This document shows, piece after piece, positions 1-6,616 of a DNA stretch of 9,009 bases (the stretch's first letter is position 1; each line of letters starts with the position of its first letter). The notes under the pieces are model-generated. The model searched no databases. It was not told the DNA's origin and saw only the letters and a list, made by a program, of their open reading frames with translations. Both the position numbers and the translations under genes were made by a program. Source of the stretch: CAZEZY01 sp964516635 (lineage in GTDB: Bacteria; Pseudomonadota; Gammaproteobacteria; Burkholderiales; Burkholderiaceae_C). The stretch lies in assembly GCA_964516635.1 (NCBI GenBank), contig CAZEZY010000098.1:1-9009 (forward strand), in the 5' to 3' direction.

Positions 1-556
1 TGAGGATGGTCACGATGATGTTGATCGAGCCCATGATGGATGAGGCACCCAGAATGTGCATGGCAAAAATCGAGGCATCCATGGCCGGACCCATCTGGAG
101 GGTCAACGGGGCATACATCGTCCAGCCAGCGGCCATGGCACCGCCCGGCATGAAGAACGACAAGACCAGGATGATCGCAGCCGGCACCATCAGCCAGAAG
201 CTGAAGTTGTTCATGCGGGCGAAAGCCATGTCGGAGGCGCCGATCTGCAGTGGCAACATCCAGTTCGCAAAGCCCACAAACGCCGGCATGATGGCACCAA
301 ACACCATGATGATGCCGTGCATCGTGGTCAATTGGTTGAACAGTTCCGGATTGATCAGTTGCAAGCCAGGCTGGAACAGTTCGGCACGAATACCGAGCGC
401 CAGTACACCGCCCACCATCAGCATGACAAAGCTGAACAGCAGATACAGGGTGCCGATGTCCTTGTGGTTGGTCGCGTACACCCATCTGCGCCACCCGGTG
501 GGGGCGTGGTGATGATCGTGGTCGTGCGCGTCGTGATGGTCAAGCACTGCACTCAT
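1..556 (-). CDS. ctaD: Cytochrome c oxidase subunit I, N-terminal part (partial)
   Basis: This is the catalytic subunit of an aa3-type cytochrome c oxidase in the inner membrane, which reduces O2 and pumps protons. The first 185 residues are visible; the rest, including the CuB and heme a3 ligands, lies beyond position 1. After a His-rich N-terminus (residues 7-17, seven His) come the family signature YATNHKDIGTLYL (27-39), ELFNQLTTMHG (71-81) with His80 as the expected heme a ligand, and GFANWMLPLQIGASDMAFAR (95-114). Several hydrophobic helices follow. The ATG at 556 is supported by GAGGA (564-568) seven bases upstream. It lies 34 bp downstream of ctaC on the same strand, so the two are very probably cotranscribed. 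Identity is secure; only the completeness is unknown. Confidence 0.97.
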   Translation of the reverse strand, partial: MSAVLDHHDAHDHDHHHAPTGWRRWVYATNHKDIGTLYLLFSFVMLMVGGVLALGIRAELFQPGLQLINPELFNQLTTMHGIIMVFGAIMPAFVGFANWMLPLQIGASDMAFARMNNFSFWLMVPAAIILVLSFFMPGGAMAAGWTMYAPLTLQMGPAMDASIFAMHILGASSIMGSINIIVTIL

Positions 557-590
557 GGCGATTTCCTCGTTTCAAATTTCAAAACTGAAC

Positions 591-1790
591 TCACTTGCGC
601 GCTGCCAGCACATCGGCAGGCTGGACCAGTCGCTGGGTGTCATTGGACCAGCTGTTCTTGGCGTAGGTCATGACAGCAGCGATTTCGGTGTCAGACAATT
701 GCTTCCAGGCCGGCATGGCGCCCTTGCCGTTCAACATGATCTGGATGTATTCGGAGCTGTCTTCGGCCGTGACGATGGCAGAGCCATCCAGCGGCTTGAA
801 GGGACCGGAGCCCTGACCATTGGCCTGATGACAGGCCACGCAATTGGCTGCATACACGGATGCACCGCGGGCGACGAGATCAGACAGAGCCCAGACTTTG
901 GTCGGGTCATCGGCCTTGGCGGCCAGCAATTCCTTTTGCTCTTTCACCCAGGCGGAGTAGGCTTCTTGCGACACCACTTTCACGTGGATGGGCATGTAGG
1001 CGTGCTCCTTGCCGCACAGCTCGGCGCACTGACCATAAAAGTCGCCGGTTTTCTCGGCACGGAACCAGGTGTCGCGGACGAAGCCAGGAATGGCATCCTG
1101 CTTGACGCCAAAAGAAGGCACCATCCAGGCGTGAATCACGTCGTTGGCAGTGGTGATGATGCGGATTTTCTTGCCAACCGGCACCACCATGGGGTTGTCC
1201 ACCTTCAACAGATAGTCGGTGACTTGATCGGGACGACCGCTGTCAGACATGGCCCGATGGGCAGGGTCGAGGGTGGAAAGAAAACCGATGCCTTCGCCTT
1301 CACCCTTGATGTAGTCGTAACCCCACTTCCACTGCATGCCGGTCACCTTGATGGTGATGTCGCTGTTGGTGGTGTCTTTCTGGGCCACGAGGACCTTGGT
1401 GGCCGGCAGGGCCATGCCGATCACGATCAGGAGCGGGACAATGGTCCAGCCCAACTCCACCCAGATGGGTTCAGGCAGCTCTTGCGATTTGTGGCCGACC
1501 GACTTGCGATGCTTGATGATGGAGTAGAACATCACCCCAAACACCAGCACGAAAATGATCGTGCAGATGGCCAGCATGAACCAGTGCAGCCAGTGCTGAG
1601 CTTCGGCAATCTGGGTGGCCGGTGGGTGGAAATTCAACTGGTTGCGAGCCGGGCCTCCGGGCAGATCGCTCACCGCATAGGCTGCGGTTGACAACCAGGC
1701 CATTCCTCCCAGCAAGGACACCGCAACAGCGCTCTTCGCGCTGGAACAGCGCCGGCGCAACGATTGAACGGGCTTCTTCATCGTGCTCAC
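591..1790 (-). CDS. ctaC: Cytochrome c oxidase subunit II with fused C-terminal cytochrome c domain
   Basis: This subunit takes electrons from cytochrome c through the CuA centre and passes them to subunit I. The 399 residues show a signal-like N-terminus (about 12-40), two membrane helices (about 68-92 and 112-132), the aromatic MQWKW segment (152-156), and a periplasmic cupredoxin domain with CuA ligands His220, Cys255, Cys259, His263 and Met266 in CAELCGKEHAYM. A C-terminal class I cytochrome c domain follows, with the heme site CVACH (317-321) and a probable axial Met359 in GAMPAW. Such fused subunits are known from many betaproteobacteria and from caa3 oxidases. The start is read as GTG at 1790 because GAGG (1799-1802) sits eight bases upstream; ATG at 1781 is the alternative. 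An FNR-type palindrome lies just upstream. Confidence 0.97.
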   Translation of the reverse strand: MSTMKKPVQSLRRRCSSAKSAVAVSLLGGMAWLSTAAYAVSDLPGGPARNQLNFHPPATQIAEAQHWLHWFMLAICTIIFVLVFGVMFYSIIKHRKSVGHKSQELPEPIWVELGWTIVPLLIVIGMALPATKVLVAQKDTTNSDITIKVTGMQWKWGYDYIKGEGEGIGFLSTLDPAHRAMSDSGRPDQVTDYLLKVDNPMVVPVGKKIRIITTANDVIHAWMVPSFGVKQDAIPGFVRDTWFRAEKTGDFYGQCAELCGKEHAYMPIHVKVVSQEAYSAWVKEQKELLAAKADDPTKVWALSDLVARGASVYAANCVACHQANGQGSGPFKPLDGSAIVTAEDSSEYIQIMLNGKGAMPAWKQLSDTEIAAVMTYAKNSWSNDTQRLVQPADVLAARK

Positions 1791-1798
1791 TTTTGTTG

Positions 1799-1802
1799 CC
1801 TC
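1799..1802 (-). promoter_or_regulatory. Ribosome binding site deciding the ctaC start
   Basis: GAGG on the minus strand lies eight bases before the GTG at 1790 but seventeen before the ATG at 1781. The spacing favours the GTG start, giving a protein that begins (V/M)STMKKP. Confidence 0.55.
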
Positions 1803-1810
1803 AAATATAA

Positions 1811-1830
1811 GTATTGATTTATATCAATAC
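1811..1830. promoter_or_regulatory. FNR/ANR-type operator upstream of ctaC
   Basis: This is a perfect 20-bp inverted repeat with eight-base arms, GTATTGAT and ATCAATAC, around TTAT. Its core TTGAT-N4-ATCAA (1814-1827) is an exact match to the consensus of FNR, ANR and related oxygen- or NO-sensing CRP-family regulators. It sits in the 94-bp AT-rich gap between the DUF2244 gene and ctaC. Its centre is only about 30 bp upstream of the ctaC start and about 18 bp upstream of its ribosome binding site. It must therefore overlap the core promoter or leader of any transcript starting in the gap, which points to repression rather than activation. The regulator and the direction of control are inferred. 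Confidence 0.7.
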
Positions 1831-1884
1831 CGATTACACCAAACTTTACGAAGATCTCGCTTACGGGCTATCCCTGACTCAGGT

Positions 1885-2364
1885 TCATCGACACAAAGCA
1901 TGACGCAACTCGGTGGCGAGTTGTCCACGCAGATCGGGGCGCAGGTAACGTCCGACTTGAACCGTCTGCCCCGAAGCCATCAGGCTCACGAGCTCGCCAC
2001 GGCCTACGCCTGACTGTACCCTCACCCACTCCCGCGGAAGCTCCCGCCTGAGCAGCCTGCCTCCACTTTCCCATTCCACGATCAACCGGTCGGGCTGAAG
2101 GCGAATGCGTTCGTGATCGGTGGCATGCCTGCAATACAGCAGAAAGGCCACCCCGAGCGCCAACAACTCCAGCGCCGCAAAAGGCAGCACCATCACCGCC
2201 CCGAACCACCAGAAAAAACCGGCAACCGACAGCGAAAGAGCAGCCAGCATCGCATAAGCGATACCCAGTTGAGTCGGCGTCATGGAACAGTTGCGTTTCA
2301 GCAACCAGATCCGCACGTCAGACTGTTCTGAGGGCAGCCGATCGATCGGGGAAAGGTCGGGCAC
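1885..2364 (-). CDS. DUF2244 membrane protein
   Basis: This is a 159-residue protein of the DUF2244 family, which is often found beside cytochrome oxidase genes in proteobacteria; its biochemical role is not known to me. The family features are visible: RIWLLKRNCSMTP (18-30), two membrane helices (about 33-52 and 55-77) with VLPFAALELLALG between and within them, then a polar domain opening with CRHATDHERIRLQ and ending in VGRYLRPDLRGQLATELR. The start is uncertain. The open frame allows GTG at 2364 or GTG at 2316 (Val17), and no strong Shine-Dalgarno precedes the first. The conserved LKRNCS motif lies before the first internal Met, so translation must begin upstream of it. The position, 94 bp ahead of ctaC on the same strand, suggests a link to oxidase biogenesis or regulation (inference). 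Confidence 0.85.
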   Translation of the reverse strand: MPDLSPIDRLPSEQSDVRIWLLKRNCSMTPTQLGIAYAMLAALSLSVAGFFWWFGAVMVLPFAALELLALGVAFLLYCRHATDHERIRLQPDRLIVEWESGGRLLRRELPREWVRVQSGVGRGELVSLMASGQTVQVGRYLRPDLRGQLATELRHALCR

Positions 2365-2420
2365 AGGCTTAGTCGAGTGGTTACTTCACAAGTGACTACC
2401 GTCAAGAAAGCGAGATGCTT

Positions 2421-2434
2421 TTGATCTATGTCAA
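2421..2434. promoter_or_regulatory. Second FNR/ANR-like box, upstream of the DUF2244 gene
   Basis: TTGATCTATGTCAA, read on the minus strand as TTGAC-ATAG-ATCAA, differs from the TTGAT-N4-ATCAA consensus by one base and matches the TTGAC variant accepted by ANR/DNR-type regulators. Its centre is about 63 bp upstream of the GTG at 2364. That would allow a class II activator position if transcription starts near 2386, but I see no clear -10 element there. The minus-strand half also reads TTGACA, so it could double as a -35 hexamer. Confidence 0.5.
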
Positions 2435-2460
2435 TTGTAGCCGCGGATTCATCAGCCTCC

Positions 2461-2474
2461 GTCGATATTTCGAC
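2461..2474. repeat. Short inverted repeat after the methyltransferase gene
   Basis: GTCGA-TATT-TCGAC is a perfect five-base-arm inverted repeat starting 14 bp past the end of the methyltransferase gene. It has no T-run, so it is only a weak candidate terminator; it could also be an operator in the 124-bp gap 2365-2488. Confidence 0.3.
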
Positions 2475-2488
2475 TAGAACGTCAGGCT

Positions 2489-3397
2489 TTAGCGGGATTG
2501 CCTGAGCAAGGTCCGCATGTCGCTCAACGAGACGGCGGTGCTTTCGGCGAGCTTCACCCGGGGGGCCGGCTTGATGGCATGGCCGTAAATGAGCTCAAAC
2601 GTCAGGAAGAGCTGTCCATCCGTCTGACGCGGCATGCCTGCTTCGAGTCGGTCGAGCCAGCGTTGTCGCTCCTGTCGACTCCAGGTGCGTCGGGCACGCT
2701 CACGGTGCAGATTTCGCCCCCATGAACGAAGATCTTCGATCATCCGCTCGGCGCTGGGATAGGTCAGCGTCAGTCGCTCCATGTCCATGACCGGTTGCGC
2801 AAAACCCGTTTCCACCAGCATATCCCCCCAGTCGTGCATGTCGGTCATGGCATGGGCCGGGGGTGCCATTCCCTCTTCCCGGTGCCACTGCCGCCATTCC
2901 TTGAGGGTATCTGGCCCGAGACACGAGAACATCACGAAGCCGCCCGTACGCAAAGCCGACAACCACTGCTTGAGCACCTCATCTGGCCGCGGGTAGAGAT
3001 GCAGAACCATGTTCGCCCACACGAGGTCCGCTGCCTGGGGCTCAAGGTCTGCGATGGGTGTTGGACGGGTCCAGCGATCCAGCCAGCGTCGCCATCCGGG
3101 TCCACGGGCCTGGCCCTCCAGCAGGGCCGAGGCCGCCTCCACCTGCTCACCCTGGATCTGGCAACGGGCTTCCGGGTAGCGGGCCAGCAACCGGGCATGC
3201 GCCGCCAGGCCGCCCAGCAGCGGGGACCAATGGATCCAGTGTTGCGGGCGTTGCGTGATCCAGTCCAGCCGGGATTCCATCCGGCGAGCCACCTCTTCGT
3301 TGAGCCAGGGGCTGGACTGCCTGGGACGCTTGAGCCAGCGGTCGACCGCAACCGGATCAAGGTCAGGAACAGCAGCAGGAGTGACAGATTGGGACAT
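2489..3397 (-). CDS. BioC-like SAM-dependent methyltransferase, divergent
   Basis: This 302-residue protein resembles the BioC/class I methyltransferase family, whose best-known member methylates malonyl-ACP to start biotin synthesis. The second half of the fold is clear: ADLVWANMVLHLYPRPDEVLKQW (123-145), then LRTGGFVMFSCLGPDTLKEWR (149-169), the hallmark BioC-like segment after strand 5, and a C-terminal part ending in GHAIKPAPR. The first half is odd. Where motif I (a GxGxG loop) should lie there is only WIHWSPLLGGLAAHARLLARY (54-74), and the acidic ribose-binding residue after it is not evident. The start is ATG at 3397, 36 bp from the divergent comF start, with no recognisable Shine-Dalgarno. 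It could be a BioC homologue with weakened SAM binding or another methyltransferase-like protein, so I give no symbol. Confidence 0.8.
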   Translation of the reverse strand: MSQSVTPAAVPDLDPVAVDRWLKRPRQSSPWLNEEVARRMESRLDWITQRPQHWIHWSPLLGGLAAHARLLARYPEARCQIQGEQVEAASALLEGQARGPGWRRWLDRWTRPTPIADLEPQAADLVWANMVLHLYPRPDEVLKQWLSALRTGGFVMFSCLGPDTLKEWRQWHREEGMAPPAHAMTDMHDWGDMLVETGFAQPVMDMERLTLTYPSAERMIEDLRSWGRNLHRERARRTWSRQERQRWLDRLEAGMPRQTDGQLFLTFELIYGHAIKPAPRVKLAESTAVSLSDMRTLLRQSR

Positions 3398-3433
3398 GAC
3401 GGAAGGAGAAAGCGCAGCCAGTATAGTGGCGGG

Positions 3434-4192
3434 ATGCCACCTCGGTTCACCCTTCCTTCCTTACCCACTTTGTGTGCCGTGTGCCGATCCTGGGCCGATC
3501 AACCCGTCTGCAAGGCTTGTGAGACGGCATACGGCCGTCTCCAGCCCCGTTGCCCTGGGTGCGCCCTGCCATTGGCTCCCGGGCTGGAACTCTGTTCGTC
3601 CTGTGAAAAAAAACCCGATCACGACCTGAGCACCTGTCTGGCCCGGGTGCCCTATGCCTGGCCATGGACCGAAGTGGTGGGTGAATTCAAGTTTCGGGGC
3701 CGCCCGGCATGGGCGCGGGAAATGGCCCGAATGATGCTCGAGATTCCAGGTGTGAAAACCTGGCTGGCGGGGTGTGACGGGTTGATTCCCATCCCGCTCA
3801 CCACGCATCGCCTGGTGGAAAGGGGTTACAACCAGTCCTGGGAGCTGGCTCGATCGATCGGCAAATCCGTGTCGGTCCCAATCCATGCCCATTTCCTGAT
3901 CCGGCACCACACCACGCAGCTCCAGCATCGGCTGGCGCTGAACGACCGGGAAAGGCATGCCGCGCGTGCCTTTGCGATTCCACCCGATCTGCGTGACCGC
4001 CTGGAGAACCGCCACTGGATATTGATTGACGATGTGATGACCACGGGATCGACGCTGAGGGCCGCCGCCCGGCTGCTGATGGAGGCCGGCGCCAGTGAAG
4101 TGAGCGCGCTGGTTTTTGCCCGAACACCGGCACCGGACCCCGACAACCATCCTCAGGAAGCCCCTCAGGCTACCTGGGTACGCACGGCGTAA
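3434..4192 (+). CDS. comF: ComF family phosphoribosyltransferase-like protein
   Basis: This 252-residue protein has the standard ComF layout. The N-terminal double zinc ribbon has four CxxC pairs at Cys14/17, 26/29, 40/43 and 54/57. The C-terminal type I phosphoribosyltransferase-like domain carries the PRPP-loop motif ILIDDVMTTGSTLRAAARLL (196-215). GYNQSWELAR (131-140) is another conserved ComF block. Family members are linked to DNA uptake during natural transformation, but the exact reaction is unsettled. The frame is open far upstream with no plausible start near the homologous region; ATG at 3434 is chosen because the zinc ribbon begins 13 residues later and the length fits the family. 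The start has only GGCGGG directly before it, too close to be a good ribosome binding site. trmL follows after ten bases, so the two are probably coupled. Confidence 0.92.
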   Translation: MPPRFTLPSLPTLCAVCRSWADQPVCKACETAYGRLQPRCPGCALPLAPGLELCSSCEKKPDHDLSTCLARVPYAWPWTEVVGEFKFRGRPAWAREMARMMLEIPGVKTWLAGCDGLIPIPLTTHRLVERGYNQSWELARSIGKSVSVPIHAHFLIRHHTTQLQHRLALNDRERHAARAFAIPPDLRDRLENRHWILIDDVMTTGSTLRAAARLLMEAGASEVSALVFARTPAPDPDNHPQEAPQATWVRTA

Positions 4193-4196
4193 GGAG
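4193..4196 (+). promoter_or_regulatory. Ribosome binding site fixing the trmL start
   Basis: GGAG directly follows the comF stop codon (4190-4192) and lies six bases before ATG 4203. It rejects the longer in-frame start at 4116, which would overlap comF. Confidence 0.8.
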
Positions 4197-4202
4197 TGGT
4201 CC

Positions 4203-4676
4203 ATGTTTCATATCGTTCTGGTTCACCCCGAAATTCCACCCAACACGGGCAATGTCATCCGGCTTTGCGCCAACACGGGCTGCCGGTTGCACCTTGTCGA
4301 GCCACTGGGTTTTTCCATGGAAGACAAGCACATGCGCCGAGCCGGTCTGGACTACCACGAATACGCGGATGTGCGGCGTCACAGCCACTGGGAGGCTTTT
4401 CTCGATCGCGAGCAACCCGATGCCGGGCGGCTCTTTGCCATGACGACCAAAGGTACCCGAAGCGTTTATGAAACCCGGTTTCAGTCCGGTGACTGGCTGG
4501 TTTTCGGCTCGGAAACCCAGGGGCTCCCGGTTGAATTGCGGGAGTCGTTTCCCCCAGCGCAACGGCTGCGGTTGCCGATGCGGGCCGGCCAGAGAAGCCT
4601 GAATCTGTCCAATGCGGTGGCCGTGGTCACTTACGAAGCCTGGCGACAGCAGGGCTTTGGCATGGATCAGGTGTAA
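4203..4676 (+). CDS. trmL: tRNA (cytidine(34)-2'-O)-methyltransferase
   Basis: TrmL is a small SPOUT-class (trefoil knot) enzyme that 2'-O-methylates the wobble nucleotide of certain leucine tRNAs using SAM. At 157 residues it has the usual compact size, with all three signature blocks: PEIPPNTGNVIRLCANTG (9-26), LVFGSETQGLP (99-109) and RSLNLSNAVAVVTYEAWRQ (131-149), the last containing the knot and SAM site. The start at 4203 is preceded by GGAG at ideal spacing and matches the family N-terminus. It lies ten bases downstream of comF on the same strand, and its last ten bases overlap the end of the convergent MaoC gene. Confidence 0.97.
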   Translation: MFHIVLVHPEIPPNTGNVIRLCANTGCRLHLVEPLGFSMEDKHMRRAGLDYHEYADVRRHSHWEAFLDREQPDAGRLFAMTTKGTRSVYETRFQSGDWLVFGSETQGLPVELRESFPPAQRLRLPMRAGQRSLNLSNAVAVVTYEAWRQQGFGMDQV

Positions 4677-5122
4677 AGCCGAGCGAGGAACTCGGCCACG
4701 CACACCGGCTTGTCACCGCCCTCGCGCTCGACATGGACCTGCCAGGTCAGCTGACGACCCGCCGGCTCAATCGGATCGCAAGCCTGAAGATGCAGATGCG
4801 CCCTCAACCGGCTTCCGACCGGTACCGGGGCCGTGAAACGAACCCGGTTCATGCCGTAATTCACGCCCATCCTCACATCCCCGAACCCCAGACTCGACTC
4901 CAGGAAACGGGGCATGAGCGATAGGGTCAGAAAACCATGGGCAATGGGCGTACCGAAAGGACCCTGACGGGCCTTTTCCGGATCGACATGGATCCACTGA
5001 TGATCGCCGGTGGCATCGGCGAAGCGGTTGACCTGCTCCTGATTCACTTCGATCCACGGGCTGAGGGCCACTAACGTTCCGACGCATTGATCGATGTCCT
5101 GAAGACGCTCAAACTGTCGCAT
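4667..5122 (-). CDS. MaoC-type (R)-enoyl-CoA hydratase
   Basis: This 151-residue single hot-dog protein belongs to the MaoC dehydratase family, related to PhaJ-type (R)-specific enoyl-CoA hydratases that add water to trans-2-enoyl-CoA. The hydratase signature lies in FADATGDHQWIHVD (34-47), with the likely catalytic Asp40 and His45 at the five-residue spacing seen in PhaJ, followed by GPFGTPIAHGFLTLSL (54-69). The length suits a single-domain member. The acyl-CoA substrate cannot be read from the sequence; a role in fatty acid, PHA or branched acyl-CoA metabolism is possible. Start is ATG at 5122, weakly preceded. The gene lies 53 bp downstream of the TSUP permease gene on the same strand, and its 3' end overlaps trmL. 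Confidence 0.92.
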   Translation of the reverse strand: MRQFERLQDIDQCVGTLVALSPWIEVNQEQVNRFADATGDHQWIHVDPEKARQGPFGTPIAHGFLTLSLMPRFLESSLGFGDVRMGVNYGMNRVRFTAPVPVGSRLRAHLHLQACDPIEPAGRQLTWQVHVEREGGDKPVCVAEFLARLYT

Positions 5123-5175
5123 GCCCGAAATGTACCGACGAATGCAACGTCAGCGTGTCATCGGAGGGACAACCA

Positions 5176-5937
5176 TCAGCCGGCCAGCCAGCCATCCCAG
5201 ACGAGTTTCAGCCCTGTCAGCAGCATCCCCAGGTAGACGATCCGGTAAAAGAGCGCCGGCTGGATGCGCCGGGCCAGCCACACCCCCACCCATACGCCGA
5301 TGGGAGCCAGTGGCATCAGCATCACAGCCGTCGACATCTGCTGCCAGTCCAGCAAGCCCAGCCAGGCGTAAGGGATCCACTTCGACAGGTTGACCACGAA
5401 AAACAGAAAGGCCAGTGTCGCCGTGAAGACGATGGGCTTGAGCCGCAAGGGAATGACATAGGCGTTCAGTGGCGGGCCACCGGCGTGAGCAATGAAACTG
5501 GTGAAGCCCGATGTGACGGTCAGAAGTGCCCCGATCCATCGCGGCGGTGGCGGGGCATCAGGGCGCGGGGGAAACAGCACACGCTGAGCCAGGAAAAGCA
5601 GTGTCAGCAGGCCAACCAGTCCCGCCACCAGGCGGGGATCCACCCACTTGAAGAGCAAGGTGCCCACCAGGGTCCCCATCAGGGCATACGGCACCAGGAA
5701 ACGAAACAGCCGCCAATCGACATGGCGTCGGAATGCGGCCATGCCCAGCACATCCATGATCAGCAACAGGGGCATCATGATGGCCGCGGCCTGAGGAACG
5801 GTCACCACCAGTGCCATCATGGGCACCACCAGCGAACCCAAACCGGAACCGAATCCGCTCTTGCTGATGCCCATGAGCAGCACCGCCGGGACGGCCACGG
5901 CATAGAACCAGGGATCGGTGATGGGCGCAAATGTCAC
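5176..5937 (-). CDS. TSUP (TauE/SafE) family membrane permease
   Basis: This 253-residue polytopic inner-membrane protein belongs to the sulfite exporter TauE/SafE (TSUP) family, whose members move sulfite, sulfoacetate or other small organic anions; the substrate here is not evident. The family repeat is visible: GISKSGFGSGLGSLVVPMMA (23-42) in the first half and FIAHAGGPPLNAYVIPLRL (148-166) in the second, separated by hydrophobic helices and a Pro-rich loop (123-132). About eight membrane segments can be counted. Translation begins at GTG 5937, the only start before an in-frame stop at 5947-5949. Only 22 bp separate it from the divergent TRIC-family gene. The downstream MaoC gene may share its transcript. 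Confidence 0.92.
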   Translation of the reverse strand: MTFAPITDPWFYAVAVPAVLLMGISKSGFGSGLGSLVVPMMALVVTVPQAAAIMMPLLLIMDVLGMAAFRRHVDWRLFRFLVPYALMGTLVGTLLFKWVDPRLVAGLVGLLTLLFLAQRVLFPPRPDAPPPPRWIGALLTVTSGFTSFIAHAGGPPLNAYVIPLRLKPIVFTATLAFLFFVVNLSKWIPYAWLGLLDWQQMSTAVMLMPLAPIGVWVGVWLARRIQPALFYRIVYLGMLLTGLKLVWDGWLAG

Positions 5938-5959
5938 GAAAAGACTCTAACATCAAGCC

Positions 5960-6598
5960 ATGCAGGAACTCTCCCTATGGGCCTACCGCCTGAGTGTGGC
6001 CATCGAAGCCGCCGCTGTGCTGGCATTTGCCTTGTCAGGGCTCATTGCCGGTGCCCGCAAACAGCTGGATGCAGTGGGTGTGTTCACGGTGACCTTCCTC
6101 GCCGCCTTTGGCGGTGGCACCTTGCGTGATCTCCTGCTGGACCAGCGACCCTTCTTCTGGGTCGAACATGTCCACTGGCTGTGGCTCCTCATGGGTCTGT
6201 GCGTCGCAGCCATGCTGTTCATGAAACACCGGCATTTCGAGCCCACCGAAAAAGCCATGCAATGGCCCGATGCGCTGGGCCTGGGGCTGTTTGCGGCCGC
6301 CGGCGTGAGCAAGGCGCTGCACAGCGGATCGCCCGCACTGGTGGCTGTGCTCATGGGGGTGGTCACGGGCGTGTTCGGCGGGGTCTTGCGCGACGTGATC
6401 TGCAACGACATTCCCCGCGCGTTTCAGGATCACCAACCCTATGCCCTGTGTGCATTTGCCGGCGGATGGGCTTACGTGGGCTGGTGGACCTGGACCGATT
6501 CACCGGGCCAAGCCATGCTGCTCTGTGTGATCGTCACGTTCGGATTGCGAGCGCTGGCCCTGTGGCGCCATTGGGAATTGCCTGCCTGGAAAATCTGA
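5960..6598 (+). CDS. TRIC-type (UPF0126/YadS-like) membrane protein
   Basis: This 212-residue protein of seven or so membrane helices belongs to the bacterial UPF0126 family, now grouped with trimeric intracellular cation (TRIC) channels. The family's internal duplication is clear: AAFGGGTLRDLLL (48-60) and GVFGGVLRDVICNDIP (137-151), each a glycine-kinked helix followed by an Arg-Asp pair. This points to a potassium- or other cation-permeable channel by homology; some relatives are annotated as glycine transporters, and the true substrate cannot be told here. Start is ATG at 5960 with no clear Shine-Dalgarno, 22 bp from the divergent permease start. The DUF1841 gene follows after 18 bp. Confidence 0.9.
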   Translation: MQELSLWAYRLSVAIEAAAVLAFALSGLIAGARKQLDAVGVFTVTFLAAFGGGTLRDLLLDQRPFFWVEHVHWLWLLMGLCVAAMLFMKHRHFEPTEKAMQWPDALGLGLFAAAGVSKALHSGSPALVAVLMGVVTGVFGGVLRDVICNDIPRAFQDHQPYALCAFAGGWAYVGWWTWTDSPGQAMLLCVIVTFGLRALALWRHWELPAWKI

Positions 6599-6616
6599 AA
6601 AGACGACAATTCCCAC

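Noticed and set aside
507..538. The His-rich N-terminus of CtaD as a novel metal-binding domain
   Set aside because: Similar His/Asp-rich starts are, to my knowledge, usual in Burkholderiales subunit I proteins, so it is not special here.
555..1691. A 378-codon open frame on the plus strand opposite ctaC
   Set aside because: It is antisense to an unmistakable CtaC, has no recognisable domain, and is His/Gly-rich as expected from the complement of a GC-rich gene.
2795..3433. An N-terminal extension of ComF in the same frame
   Set aside because: The frame is open by chance across the antisense of the methyltransferase gene. The ComF zinc ribbon begins just after ATG 3434 and the length then fits the family.
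4116..4202. A longer trmL start inside comF
   Set aside because: ATG 4203 has GGAG at ideal spacing and matches the conserved TrmL N-terminus.
5155..6129. A 324-codon plus-strand frame across the TSUP gene and into the TRIC-family gene
   Set aside because: It overlaps two well-identified membrane protein genes, is Gln/His-rich and low in complexity, and has no domain.
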